64,000 bases of DNA from positions 48,116,381 to 48,180,380 of the forward strand of contig NC_087065.1 in the NCBI RefSeq assembly GCF_963678635.1, given 5' to 3'. Origin of the DNA: Symsagittifera roscoffensis (lineage: Eukaryota; Xenacoelomorpha; Acoela; Convolutidae). Position numbers and translations under genes: made by a program. Each line of letters begins with the position of its first letter. The stretch's first letter is position 1. This document shows positions 9,897 through 20,789 of the stretch, one piece after another. The notes beneath the pieces were generated by a model, which saw only the letters and a program-made list of their open reading frames with translations, searched no databases and was not told the DNA's origin.

Positions 9897-10192
9897 CAGG
9901 GATGGATTGAGGGGGGGGGGGGGGGGGGTGACGCGGACGCCTCCTCTCACTCAGGGATTTGACCCCTTGCCGGCCCAAGGGTCCTTTTTTGTACTGTTTT
10001 GAGATAACCACTTTTGAGACCCTAATTTTTTCTAAAGGCAACTTGGGCGCCCATATTTTCTAATTTTGAAAAGAAACCGCGCGCCTTCAACTATTTTTTT
10101 TAGACCCCCTTCGATATCAGCCACCGCCAAGCCTCGAGATTAACAAAAACCGCCCCCCCCCTCGCCTCAAGAAAATCCTAGATCCGCCCCTG
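9897..10192. mobile_element. Non-autonomous DNA transposon, hAT-like family A
   Basis: The 296-bp element starts CAGGGATGGATTGAGGGG (degenerate) and ends CCTAGATCCGCCCCTG, the reverse complement of the family start CAGGGGCGGATCTAGG. An 18-G run follows the left end. Inside are the family words TCAGGGATTTGACCCC and CCGGCCCAAGGGTCC, shared with the copies at 32.5, 44.5 and 51.8 kb. It has no coding capacity. A hAT assignment rests on the CAG...CTG ends and the 8-bp duplications seen at other copies. Confidence 0.75.
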
Positions 10193-11802
10193 TATTTAAC
10201 CCACTTTCTCACTTACCAATCTCTAAATCTTGGCAGAAAAAAAATAGTCGGCTCGTCACTGAATTTTACTGATTTTATATAGACGAATGGACTATGAAGG
10301 TTGAAAAACTTTCTTGTTAACAACATTGCTATTGAAACGCGTCCATTCAAAAGATTTTTAGTTTTTGCCACGATTGCAACAAAGAGACATTGTGATATAA
10401 GGCTTGTCCATCAATTAGCTATTTACTAGCAAGGCGACAATAACCTTGAACGGAGCCAACTTTTAGAAAAAAGTTTGCTCTGAAGAAATAACGTAGACGG
10501 CTACAGGTGACTAGTAAGGCGGCAAGCAAGCTGGGCCAAACCAAAACTGAACTGAGAGAAAAAATGCTATGGCGAAACTGGACGATTATAAAAGCGTGAA
10601 AGAAGCTGGACGAAACCAATTTCTAGTAAATAGTTCTAGTAAACTTACGAAGAAAATCAAACTCTAAGGAAGAACTAGCACAATTATTTGTGACAACTAG
10701 CTCAGCTCAAAATCTGCAATTACCCATTGCTATGGAAATTATCTTTTCGTAGCAAGAAGGAAAAGGGTCGCAGTTAGGGTTATGCAAAGCATTTTCAAAT
10801 GACAAGCAGAAAAGGGGTCATTTTTCCAAACTGCGACCAGTGCTTTACGTAAGAAGCTCACCTGTAGAAGAATAGTAATCTTGCAATGGAAATCAGGTGG
10901 TTAAAAATGGAATTTTACAGAAAAAAAAACAAACTAATAAAAAGTTTAGACCATTTTTCCATCTCCGACGAGATATACAATGATTCAATATACAAAGATG
11001 TAAATGCAATCAAAGAGTTTAAAATTTTTAAAGATTATTTCAGACAATCTAAAGTGCAAATTTTGATACTTTTTTCTAAAACATTACGAAAGATTAAAAT
11101 CAAAATAAATGATATATCAAGCATTATTCTATGTGTCAAAAATATGAGACAAGATTATGACTAAGTTTCATTTTTAAAATGTAAGATCTGGTCACTTATA
11201 TTGACATCAATTGGCTATGTTCGTTGAGACCATTAACAGGGCAGTCGGAACCTTCAGGGCTCTGCCCTCATATACGAGAAATTTTAATTACTGTTTTTGC
11301 TCGATCAGAGATGCGGCATGGGAATTTTTGTCCTTAAACTTTATGAACATTATGAACTATATGCTTCTGTGAATAACTGCCGTAAAGGTTTTTGTTTTTA
11401 ATGGTAGGAATAGAGAGACTGCAAAAAGAAATTGCAGTTTTTCACGCCCATGGGAATGCTTAAATTGATCATTAGGCAACGAAGCCACGGCTCGTTAAAT
11501 GTAAACCCGCGGTAACTTGGCATGATGATTCTTATTCTTTTCTTCGCCCAAAAAACAGTGTGTACTGGATAAACATATTTTGATTGACCGCATTGCTCAA
11601 ATTATGTTTTAAAACTTGCAATTTACAACCGTTTGAGCGCTTCTTCCTTATTTTTGTTCTCACACCTTAATATTTACGAGTATGAATGAAATTTTCTTTT
11701 TGGATCGATCGATTCAGCCATCTTAATGGAGAACACTTGAACAATATAACCAAGTTTTTCGGGCAAACGCGATCTACTGCATTTTTATGCGTTAACTAAT
11801 TA
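10193..11802. other. Intergenic with one orphan element end
   Basis: No convincing gene was found. A 92-codon frame at 10886-11164 is Lys/Ile-rich and matches nothing I know. At 11241-11279 there is a solitary end of foldback family B (GGCAGTCGGAACCTTCAGG followed by a GGGCTCTGCCC hairpin). Confidence 0.55.
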
Positions 11803-11911
11803 AAAATTTGAATCAACAGTACAATCCCCCCTCCCTCCCAATCAAATTAGGAATAGTCTATATTCATTCAAAATTAAGGGGGGGGAGTTGTACGGTTGAT
11901 CCGAAATTTGG
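11803..11911. mobile_element. Tiny foldback element with C-rich arms
   Basis: The left arm (11803-11832: AAATTTGAATCAACAGTAC then a C run) and right arm (11877-11911: a G run, AGTTGTACGGTTGATCC, then GAAATTTGG) are imperfect inverted repeats of about 30 bp around a 45-bp centre. It is probably a MITE relic. Confidence 0.6.
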
Positions 11912-12352
11912 TTAGAAATCACATGGGTTGATGAAGAAAAATAGTTGTCTAGGTGGATGCCTCAAAGAATGGCCTCATAAACTACGACAGTTTCATCAAC
12001 GAAATAGTCAAGTTGCACCAGACGCCATAATGGAACTAGAAAAAAGACTTCATAAGGCTGATTTAGAAAAAATATATTTATTTAAATTTAATTTTATTAA
12101 AAGTTATTTTCAGGAGTAAAAATATATGTAGTGGTATTAAATCTATGGGTTCCGTTTCAACTCAGCAAGCCTAAATTTTGGCTGAAATAAGCTGTGAGCT
12201 AAGGTTGAAAAACCATAAATGATTTGTTAATGTGAATAAGAAATTGAATTTAACTGCTAGAAGCTCTTCATTGTTTTTCATAGATTATATATAGTAATAC
12301 ATGAGGTTTCCTCGATGCCAGCTGAATCACAGAGGCGAAGCATCCTCATTTG
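11912..12352. other. AT-rich spacer, no gene recognised
   Basis: A 63-codon frame at 11928-12119 contains a plausible-looking start but no known motif, and it ends in Lys/Phe-rich low-complexity sequence. Confidence 0.5.
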
Positions 12353-12437
12353 ATGCAAGCTCAAACCACTTGCAATACATCAAGATGCAAGCTACAGATT
12401 CTTCGACGCAAGCTAAAACCACGTGCGATACATCAAG
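12353..12437. repeat. Two copies of a 53-bp tandem repeat
   Basis: ATGCAAGCTCAAACCACTTG at 12353 and ACGCAAGCTAAAACCACGTG at 12406 each continue into an almost identical (T/G)-(C)-ATACATCAAG tail. A 90-codon plus-strand frame spans them (12301-12573) but resembles no protein I know. Confidence 0.65.
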
Positions 12438-13089
12438 TATAGAATTTCAACAGCATGACGCTCAGGAACTAGCAAAGGGGACTTCGAACTTGAGGTTGAG
12501 TTTTGATTCAAAATTAGCAATGGAAATTCGAAAACACTGCGGTCGCCATCCTTGGTTTTACCCAAATAGCTAATTTATGCAGAAAGCTCAAAAATTAGCC
12601 ATGAATTAGCAACATTTGGGTCGTTTCATTTATTACGCCCAATTTTCTGAATTTTGCGTTTTTGTAATTTCAATTTATGTACGCATAGAACAGAAAATTG
12701 ATCACATTGATTGACTTCCCGCATTTAGGAAAAAAATCGATCATAATGGATTTTCGTGGTCTGAAGTGTTGTAAATATAATCGATTCCCATGTTACGTTC
12801 AGACAAAAAAACTGGACTAAAAATGGATTTAAATCCATTTTTTCTTGCCAAAACAAAATACATTATAATTCATTTGGAATCGGCTATGATGGATTTTATA
12901 ATAAGTAGGAAATCACATTAAAATGGAATTCTTCCACTTTATTTTTGTTTCGCGCTTCGTGCAAAATTTTGCAAGAATTTCAGCATTTATCAAGTGAGTT
13001 ATGCGGGAACTTTGCAAAGTGAGTGTACGGCCTGATCCATTTCTAAAACTAAACTCAATTCGCAAAAAGATTCCGTTAAACTCTCCCCC

Positions 13090-13206
13090 CATCCCCTAAC
13101 GTTTGATCCTTTGCGCCCCTTCAATCCCCCTAACGTTTGCCCCTTTTGCTCCGCTAGGGGGGTAATGTAAATCGGCAAACGCTAGGGGGGTAATGGAAGG
13201 GGGATT
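13090..13206. mobile_element. C-rich inverted-repeat relic
   Basis: TCCCCCTAACGTTTGCC at about 13125-13142 is inverted as GGCAAACGCTAGGGGGG at about 13174-13190. The flanking TTCAATCCCC is also mirrored by GGAAGGGGGATT. A further CCCCTAACGTTTG copy lies at 13094-13106. It is probably a small non-autonomous transposon. Confidence 0.5.
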
Positions 13207-13524
13207 AGTCCACCTTCAACTTTACCCCACCCCCAAAGTTTCTAATAAATTAACCAAAATTGTTGAAAGGAACAAAATTCTGTTTTTGAGTAATATAAAA
13301 AGTAACAAAAATATCAAAGTTAGGCAGAAAAAAAATTAAATTGAACAACATGTAACCAACGTAACCAACCTTAGTTTGAAACGTAGAAAAGACTTTATGT
13401 GCATTGAAATTCGCATCTCAGTAAAGTGCAAAAAAATTCGATTATAATTTAGTTTCATTGTCAGTGTCCACAAAAGTGAATGTTTTAAACTTTTTAAATA
13501 GCTTCAGATTGAATGACGGCAGCG

Positions 13525-14236
13525 GAGTCAGGGGGGCTCTGGCAAATACCCACAACTGCCAGATGTGTACGAAGGTGATATCAGGCGACCTGTGTTCATG
13601 CTTCACTTGCTGTTCCAAATTCCACTGGACCAAGGACTGTACCGGTTTCCCAAAAATTTTCCTTGATGGGTATAAATTGGTTAGAGTCAATGTTCTGCTA
13701 TTCTGCAATTCCTGTGCAGATGACGGCAATCGAGACCTCGTTATCACAAAAATTGCTCAACAATCGCCGATCAACGACAAGGACCATACTGCAACTTTCG
13801 AAGCAATGCTCGCAAACCAGGTGAAGATGTTCGGTCAAAACCGCGCAAGATTTGAGCGGTTTTTGATCGTTTTTTTTTTAGATAAACCGCTCAAAACCGT
13901 TCAAATCTTGCGCGGTTTTTGAGCGGGTTTTTTTTAGATAAAACCGTTCAAAAACCGCTCAAACCGCTCATTTTGAAGCAAGATTTTGAGCGTAATTGTC
14001 TAAAAAACCGCTCAAACCGCTCAAATCTTGCTTCAAATTAGGTGAAAAATCTCGACTCGGGTGATCGTCTCAATCAGCAGCAAGCGAAACTTCATGAAGA
14101 ACTGCAAATGATCAAATACTCCCATGTATCTTACGAACCTGCTCCTGAGCAGAAACTTTTGTACAGTGAGCCAGTACTGACAGGTAAAATTGATGCACAA
14201 GTTCGGAGTATTACTTCTGGTTTTGTTGAATTTTAA
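13525..14236 (+). pseudogene. LINE ORF1 N-terminal part with PHD-type finger, split by an insertion
   Basis: The first piece carries CQMC...CSCFTCCSKFHWTKDC...FCNSC, a Cys4-His-Cys3-type zinc finger as found at the start of ORF1 in CR1-like LINEs. It continues to an acidic helix ending at the ANQVK codons near 13825. The reading frame is then broken by a 214-bp insertion and resumes at 14040 with KNLDSGDRLNQQQAKLHEEL. It ends with a stop at 14234-14236. Removing the insert at its target duplication would bring the two pieces together, so the insertion came after the LINE. Confidence 0.75.
13826..14039. mobile_element. 214-bp palindromic MITE inserted in LINE ORF1
   Basis: AGGTGAA flanks the insert on both sides (13819-13825 and 14040-14046), consistent with a 7-bp target-site duplication. 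The insert is made of inverted and direct copies of GCAAGATTTGAGCGGTTT and its complement AAACCGCTCAAATCTTGC, separated by T-rich spacers. It has no coding capacity and could fold into several alternative hairpins. Confidence 0.75.
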
Positions 14237-14242
14237 AGTAAA

Positions 14243-14494
14243 ATGGAAATTCCTCAAAAAATTGCTACCAAATCCCGCGAGGCAGACCCTAACGGTATAC
14301 GGATAAGAGGCATTCCTGATTCAAGTGGCCAGAAGCATGAGCGGCTTGATGAGGATGTAGCGCAAGTTCGTAAATTATTTGACTTTTTGGGCGTCAAAGG
14401 CCAAATAATGGATGCTCGTCGTCTCGACTCATTCAATGAAAATAAAGCTAGGGATGTTCTTGTCTCCGTGGGATCGTTTTGCGAGAAAAATTGA
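14243..14494 (+). pseudogene. LINE ORF1 RNA-binding-like segment
   Basis: The 83-codon frame includes GIRIRGIPDS followed by a long helix and a second strand-like RDVLVSV. This is the pattern of the RRM-like domain of LINE ORF1 proteins (an IRI-GIPE-type strand, then a helix, then a strand). It lies 6 bases beyond the stop of the preceding ORF1 piece in another frame, so a frameshift separates them. Confidence 0.6.
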
Positions 14495-14718
14495 AAATTG
14501 TCCCGTCTGGTTAATCTCCATGATTATAATCCAAAAATCTACATGTCAAATGATCTTTCTCCGTGTGAAATTGAGCCTTCGAAAACTTCTCTCAAGCGGA
14601 GTGTCTGGAAAGAACATACGCATAAGAAGTTGTAAAATTGAAATAAGAAACGACAATGCTAGGAATCAAGAATCTTGACTAGCTAAGTCTAGGACTCCTG
14701 AAGACCTTTGAAATATCA

Positions 14719-15495
14719 CATACAACGTTCGTAGCGTTCTCCGTCTGCAGAGGCGTTCTGCACTGGTACAGACGGTGTCTCGTTTCTCTCCTAGCCTTGT
14801 TTGTGCTACAGAGACTTGGCTCACTCCCGACTGTGTTGACTCAGTGCTCCTCCTTCCTCGGTATCTTTTTTTCCGCGTTCATAGGCATCTTGGCTCTTCT
14901 GGTGTTAGCACACATGGCTGACTTCTGATCGCTGCTAGTAGGTATCTTGATGTTTACCCTGCCTGTGTCGCCTGTACTTGCGTCGCTGTCTCTGTCCGTC
15001 TTCCGAGTTCTTGTCTTCTTGTCATCTGTTTTTACAACCCTCGTAGAAAGTCCTTACCGTGTGCCCGCTTCTGATTTGCTTACCTTCTTCAGTGTCCTTG
15101 CTCTTTTCGTCAACGACTTCGACGACATTGTTTTCACCGGTGAATTCAACTCCCCAAATGTCAACTGGGATACTTATGAGTCTCATCACGAGTATGATCG
15201 CACTTTCCTTTCTTGTATTGATTCTCTGCAGCTTATTCAACAAGTTTGCTTCCCTTTTCGTGGTAGTGACATTCTGGACTTGTTCATTTGCCGGTCGACT
15301 GATGTTGTTCTTCACATCCAGCATTTCTCTGCCTTTCATGATTTCTACTCGAACGACAATTGTCATCTCTCTTATCATATTCCTGTTAAACCATTATCCG
15401 CACTGATAATCTTAGCGATATGTCCTGCGGTGTTACTCCTCTGCGTCTCAGCTACTGTAAAGCAGACTTCGATTCTCTTGGTGCGGCTATAGATT
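14719..15495 (+). pseudogene. LINE apurinic-type endonuclease, frameshifted
   Basis: The start reads YNVRS with ATETWL about 35 residues later, the N-terminal signature of LINE endonucleases (N-x-R-S ... E-T-W-L). After a stop and a frame change, 14947-15492 gives DIVFTGEFNSPNVNW (the GDFN-P motif with Glu in place of Asp), then SCIDSLQLIQQV, LDLF, and SNDNCHLSY (the SDH motif with Asn in place of His). These would be the nicking domains that start target-primed reverse transcription. The substituted catalytic residues and frameshifts show it is dead. Confidence 0.75.
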
Positions 15496-15622
15496 CTAAT
15501 CCGTTTGTTCCAGTTTGTTGGTCCAATCCAAATGTCTTTCTCAAGTAATGGTACGTTTGACTCGAAGGTCTTCTGTGTCGCTTTGTTCCAACTCGCACTC
15601 AACATCGCTCTAAGCTTCCTCC

Positions 15623-16919
15623 TTGGAAACATCCAGTACTTCTGATAAGATGAAGCGCCTTCACACGATGGAAGTCCGATATGCTAGTAATGCCATCCGT
15701 CCTCTTGTTCGTCTACTGGCCCTCAGAGATGAAGTCGACACTTGCATGATTTCTGATAAAGCTGATTACGAATCCAAGCTATCTGGTACGCGTTCTACTG
15801 ATCGCCTCTTCAAGTTCTTCAAGAGTTTCCGTGGGGATGGTCCTCTTCTTGTTACTTTTCATAATGGTGACCTTAGTACTTCTCATCCCAAAAACAAGCT
15901 GAGCTGTTTAATCTTTTCTTCAACAGTGTCTTTCTTCAGCAGTGTCTTACGGTCTCCACTGCAACTGTTGACGACTTTGACACTTCTGTTCATGCTATTA
16001 GCAATCTTGGTCCTGACAATCTTCCACCCATTCTCTTTACTGAGTGATGTAGCTCTCTTGCTGTCTCCTTATCTCGCTTGTTCTACAAGATCAAGCAGAC
16101 CGGTGTTTTCCCAGATATTGGACTTCTGACAACATGTTAAAGCTTAACGTCACCAAGTGTCATCATCTGACCTTCTCCGGTGAGTCCCCTAGTTTTTTTG
16201 ACAATGGTGTTATTCCTCGGGCTGAGAGCATCACTGATCTTGGATTAACAGTCACCAGTTCCCTTTCCTGGTCTTTACATATACATAATATCGTCAAAAT
16301 GCTATTGGCGTCTGTCATTTTCTCCGGCGTAACACTCGCCTTGTCCTAACACATGGAGCAAACCTAATTTGTATAAATCGATGGTCATGCTGTTTTGCTT
16401 TATGCGTCTAGCTGTTGGTATGCCAACAAAACCAATATGCGTCACATTGAGCCTGTTCAACGTAGATTCACTGCATGGATTTGTAACTTTGAAGCTGACT
16501 ACTTTACGAGGCTTAATGCTCTGAACTTGTTGCCACACACGCTTTTCCTTGATGTTTCTGACTTGCTCACACTCTCGAAAATTATATCAGAAAACTACGA
16601 CATTCCTTGGACATATCATATCATTTTACCAGCAGATCACCAAAACAAAATTAGAAATTCGACCAAACAGAAGATAGTGATGGAACGACCGAAGAGACTT
16701 GTATGCGAGCAGAACTTCTTTTTCCGAACAGCAAGACTCGTGAATACCCTTCCAAATTTTATCCCCTTCTTCGACAGACAAGGACTCAAAAACAGACTAT
16801 TAGCTTTTTACTGGAGCTACTTTAAGAACACTAGGACGTGCACGTGGACTATCAGCTGCGAATGCACCATCATGAACTGTCGCTTCTGCTTGCCGGATTT
16901 CAGCAACCTAAACTCATAA
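15623..16919 (+). pseudogene. LINE reverse transcriptase, palm deleted
   Basis: 15623-15860 encodes the charged linker before the reverse transcriptase (LFKFFKSFRGDGPLL). A second frame to about 16115 carries LPPILFTE...SRLFYKIKQTGVFPDI, the fingers motif of LINE enzymes. At about 16120-16134 the sequence jumps straight to LKLNVTKCHHLTFSGE and ITDLGLTV, the thumb-side part. The catalytic palm with its FADD-type motif is therefore missing. The tail (16395-16919) carries YASSCWYANKTNMRHIEPVQ followed by DYFTRLNALNLLPHTL, the conserved C-terminal region of CR1/Jockey-type elements. It ends with a normal stop. Confidence 0.8.
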
Positions 16920-17011
16920 TTTGTGTCGAGGGGGAAACCACTTCACAACTATATTGTGAGTAGTAGACGAGTGAGGGAGAGTGGAGGTGGGGGGTGGCGG
17001 GTTGGGTGGTG

Positions 17012-17690
17012 ACCCCCATGTATTAAGATAGGGAATGGAGGATCCGGTCATCAACTTATGTATTGAGATAGGGAATAGACTTCCTATGTATTGAGATAGG
17101 GAAAAAGTTGCCTAATGTATTAAGATGGTAAGGTTTCAGTGTGATGATAAGTTTCCGAAAATTTTCTCGGCGCCCGATCTTACCATGTATTCGGAGAGTG
17201 TATAGATTTCACTATGTATAAGGATTAGAAATTCATTGTAGGGAATTAAGAATTCATTAAGAGAGTGAATAGATTTCCCAATGTATTACGATATGGAATG
17301 GTTAGGTTTCAGTGTGATGGTAAAAGAATGGTAAGAAAAAGGGTATTTGTTTGGATTTTGGGTAGAAATGTCTAGTTTTTCGGCAAAAATCTGGGTACGC
17401 GTTATTTAATTGGTGAGTATTACTTGTCGGTTGTGTATTGAAGGCATTATGGTTTTTTTGGTTCATGGCCTGTCAATAGTAAGATATACAAAAATTTAAA
17501 ATTTTACCAAAAAATTTGAAAATTATTTCAAAAAACTTCAAAACACGATATACTTGATATAATTTGACTTCATGATTTCTTTAATAGATGATCTTATTTT
17601 TTAAATCAGTACTCTATCTTGCTAAAACTATGTTGAAACCTACTGAAACTTCGAAAAAGGTCAAGTAGTTGGAGAAAATTGCAAAAAGTA
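17012..17690 (+). repeat. Left terminal inverted repeat of the 11.5-kb element
   Basis: Landmarks shared with the right arm are GATCCGGTCA, TTTTCTCGGCGCCCGAT, GGTTTCAGTGTGATGGTAA, ACGCGTTATTTAATTGGTGA and TCTATCTTGCTAAAACTATG. Similarity is high at the outer end and decays inward. Confidence 0.85.
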
Positions 17691-18274
17691 TTTCGAAAAA
17701 AATGTGCATTTTTCATTTCAGACATTGTAACAATATTCATTTCAGACATTGAAAACGCTTTTGATGATAACATATTTTTTACTAAAAAAAAACAAAGAAA
17801 CTTGAAAAAACTCGAATTGTTTTATCAATTTAAATTTATTTTGAGATAACAATCGCCATAAAAAGTTTTTCCCTTATTTAGAGTCTAATTAATTTATAGG
17901 TAGTTCATGTAGCCAATCAAAACCTCAATTTTAGGCAAAAAACTAAAAAACAATCAATAAAAATCAGAAATTCGAAAAATAATGATAAGGTCTCAATTAA
18001 ATATACTGTCTTAATTGTAATTTTGCTCAAGGAAGACAATATTTACTTTAAGTTTGATAATACAGTAGTTAAATAAGTTTTTTGTGTAATTTCTTAAACA
18101 AATACTAGAAATTAGACTGATAATTGATTAGTGTTTTAAATCACTTTTGATTAAATTGTATGTTTTATCTGACTTTTTCTCAGATATCCTAGCTCTAAAT
18201 GTACACTTCAGTTAGAGAAAAAGATTTGAACCAATAGTATTTCAATTACCAAACATACGAAACATCACAAACCG

Positions 18275-18753
18275 TTACTGAAGTTTACAATTATCTGGAA
18301 AGATAAAGTCTCCAAAAAATTGGGACAGTTCTTTGAATTCGTTCAAAGTACAGTTGACATAGACAACTTGTTTCATTGCTTCATTCTTTTTTGCAGTGAA
18401 GAGTCGAATCTGAATGTAGGGAGGTTTGTTAACATTGCACTAATTGATGGTGACACAAACTTGTCTTCTATTATACGATGTTATGTCAAACTTTTTGTTG
18501 CAGTTGGCAAGCTCCTGATCTACATTTGACTCCTTGTCAGAAGTGAGTTCCAATATAGGAAGGGTTCCACGGTTTTCAGCATCGTGAGTAACAGTATTTC
18601 TAATTGCCGAGGTTGCTTCTTCTTTTTTTTCACCAAGATAGATTCGCTGTCTTTTTCGAGTTGTTCCAAATCATTTTTTTTTGAATAGTTGAAAGCAGGG
18701 TTAAAAATAAATTTTCCCCTTGTAGGATTTTTGGGACCAAGCAAATATTCCAA
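18275..18753 (-). pseudogene. Broken small gene with PC4-like C-terminal domain
   Basis: The minus strand starts with LLGPKNPTRGKFIFNPAFNY in one frame, loses register in an A run near 18688, and continues in another frame as an acidic/basic linker. It then reads RRQVCVTIN, a TAG at 18440-18442, and PPYIQIRLFTAKKNEAMKQV followed by VYVNCTLNEFKELSQFFGDF, ending at a TAA. The strand pattern (V-x-V, then Y-I-x-I-R-x-F, then a helix beginning T-L-N-E-F-K-E-L) resembles the PC4/Sub1 single-stranded-DNA-binding fold, which ends in an S-L-x-x-x-Q-W-x-x-L-type helix. This match is by eye only. Such domains occur in transcription coactivators and in some large DNA viruses. It is clearly non-functional here. 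Confidence 0.5.
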
Positions 18754-19271
18754 TTCTTGTTTGATTTTTGAGAAATCAATTTACTTGGGACTAGTGTTTT
18801 TTTTTAGTGTATTTTTCAATAGAAGAACAGACTAATCAGATGAAGAGAAATAAAAGAATTGATTCTGAGACTATATAAAAATGGAAATAACAAACTGAGT
18901 CCTCCAATTAACCATAAAAGGAAATAAAATTAAAAATGGAGTTTTTGTGTGAAGTTTCCAAATATGGAATTGTGTAGGTGTAGTGTTCCTATATAAATCC
19001 ACAGTTCTCAGCAAAAATGATTTGTCCAGATGGCTGCAGCTATGTGTCAAGCTATTCCCAGCTTTTTTTTAGATTATAACGAAATATCGCTTTTTATTTC
19101 CATTTCCAGTGATTTTTTACGAAAAATGTATAGTAACCAAAGATTATTGTGTGTCTACCCACAATTCATTGCGTTCTTTGGAGAATTTTAAGTTCCATTT
19201 CGTTTCAATAGTAACATCTTTTAGCCAAATTTTGCAGAGATTAGATAGATAAATTTACATATATCAAGAAA

Positions 19272-19460
19272 TTGACTGTCTTTACACTTTGTTCAAACAC
19301 AGAATCCGTTCAAGTACTGTTACATCAAGCGGAGAAGTATTCAGTCAGCTTAGTCGAGCAGTGCAACATAACTTACGATGAAAAGGGGCCGAAAAGATAC
19401 CTAGTTTTGCAAAGAAACGACTCATTTGGAAAAATTCAAGAGACATTATCTAATTTCTAA
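19272..19460 (+). pseudogene. Short coding-like fragment, unknown
   Basis: A 62-codon plus-strand frame includes VQVLLHQAEKYSVSLVEQ followed by CNITYDEKGPKRYLVLQRND. Composition looks protein-like rather than random AT-rich translation. It could be the C-terminal remnant of a gene carried by the element; no family is recognised. Confidence 0.3.
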
Positions 19461-19762
19461 TCAAAAACTTGTTTCCATACAAACTCATGGTTCAGCATTT
19501 CTGGACAGAACTCGAAAAGTTCAAAATTCAACATATGAATATGATTTGTGAGATTATTGATCGTTTTATTGATTGTCATGGTTCAACGCATAGTGATCAT
19601 GCAAGATAAAATAATCAACTGTCTCACAATGTTCTCTTAGTAGTTTGACCTTATATGTCTTTAAAACCTAGCTTTGGTTTATGAACATTTCATTCAATTG
19701 AATACAAACAAATGGGAAACTTGAAAAAATGTGGGAAAAATCTGTGTGAAACAAAAATTAAG

Positions 19763-20124
19763 TTAAATTTCGAGTTCGTTGTCACTTTCTTCTTCATAAG
19801 CCACACCATGTTTTCTTCTCAACAGAGCTATGATATCCTGTTGAACATTCAATTTTTCTTTCTTGAATTTTTTATCACGAATTGTTCCGATTTTTCGCCA
19901 ATCATGTGGGGTAATTCTTAAAGGCCTGAAACACTTCTTCGGCTCTCTGTAGAAGATGTCGAAATCAACCATTTCTTCAAAAAGAGTGATTTGTAGTAAA
20001 GTTCACTCGTAAGCAAAAGAAAACTATTTCCGTATCCCAGATCCACAATTTCATCAAAAATTTTTTCATATGAATCATATAAAAACCCGTACTTTTTTCT
20101 CGAAGGTGAGTTAGACATAGCCAA
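19763..20124 (-). pseudogene. Frameshifted small gene, unknown
   Basis: Two minus-strand frames overlap at 19918-19972. The first gives SRKKYGFLYDSYEKIFDEIV, and the second gives CFRPLRITPHDWRKIGTIRD then a Lys-rich helix and an acidic tail ending EEESDNELEI. A single frameshift near 19980 would join them into one protein of about 115 residues. It is charged, lacks a signal peptide or membrane segment, and may bind nucleic acid, which is inference. No family is recognised. Confidence 0.4.
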
Positions 20125-20789
20125 TTCTTTTCTAAACTATCTAATTCTTTCACTCTCGAGTTCTTTCCATTCTGAAAGTTCTATGATAATTTGCTCACAA
20201 GCCTTATTTTTGTTAAATTTGAGAATCTTGACAGTTTCGGCACCAATTTCAAGCTGGATGCAGTGAGTCGCCCGTTCGATTATGATTGGTTTCAAATTTT
20301 GAGATAGAATTCCGTTTCTTTGATAAGTTTAACTCATGTTGATAGAGTAAATTCAACTGCAGGATATTTTCAATTGAAGTGAAATATTTTATTTTCAGCT
20401 GAAATGTAGATTTTGCTTACAGTAAATGCATATTTTGCTGACAATCTCTAAAAATATCTGAAATCATTCAAAAATTGTTCAACACTTGGTTGACTTTAAT
20501 TGTTTATAAAAGGTTTATAGAAAAGAATTTTTGTTGATCTGAAGCTAATTTTGAAAGGTTTTCAAAAAGGAAAAATTTACTTAAAAACTTGTTCTTTTAA
20601 TTACAACCTTGTGGAGTAACTTAATTTAGATGTAGAAAAACTAGCAAATTAAGTAAAATACACATATTCTCTCATCAATCTCATCATCTAAGAGTTAGTT
20701 CTGGAACTCTGATTGGTTGAATTGTAATTGGATATTTCTAGAATTTAGAAGGTTCAGAAAAATCTAGAAGTTAAATTATAATGACTTCA

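Larger units (their letters stand above)
13520..17005 (+). mobile_element. LINE (CR1/Jockey-like non-LTR retrotransposon), decayed
   Basis: In order on the plus strand: a PHD-type zinc finger, an ORF1 RNA-binding-like segment, an apurinic-type endonuclease, the linker and fingers of a reverse transcriptase, then the C-terminal part after the reverse-transcriptase palm. Frameshifts, stops, an internal deletion and an inserted palindromic element make it inactive. The 3' end is a G-rich tail that abuts the inverted repeat starting at 17012. Confidence 0.85.

Noticed and set aside
13440-13747. 101-codon minus-strand ORF overlapping the LINE start
   Set aside because: It is antisense to the PHD-type finger, which is the convincing coding frame.
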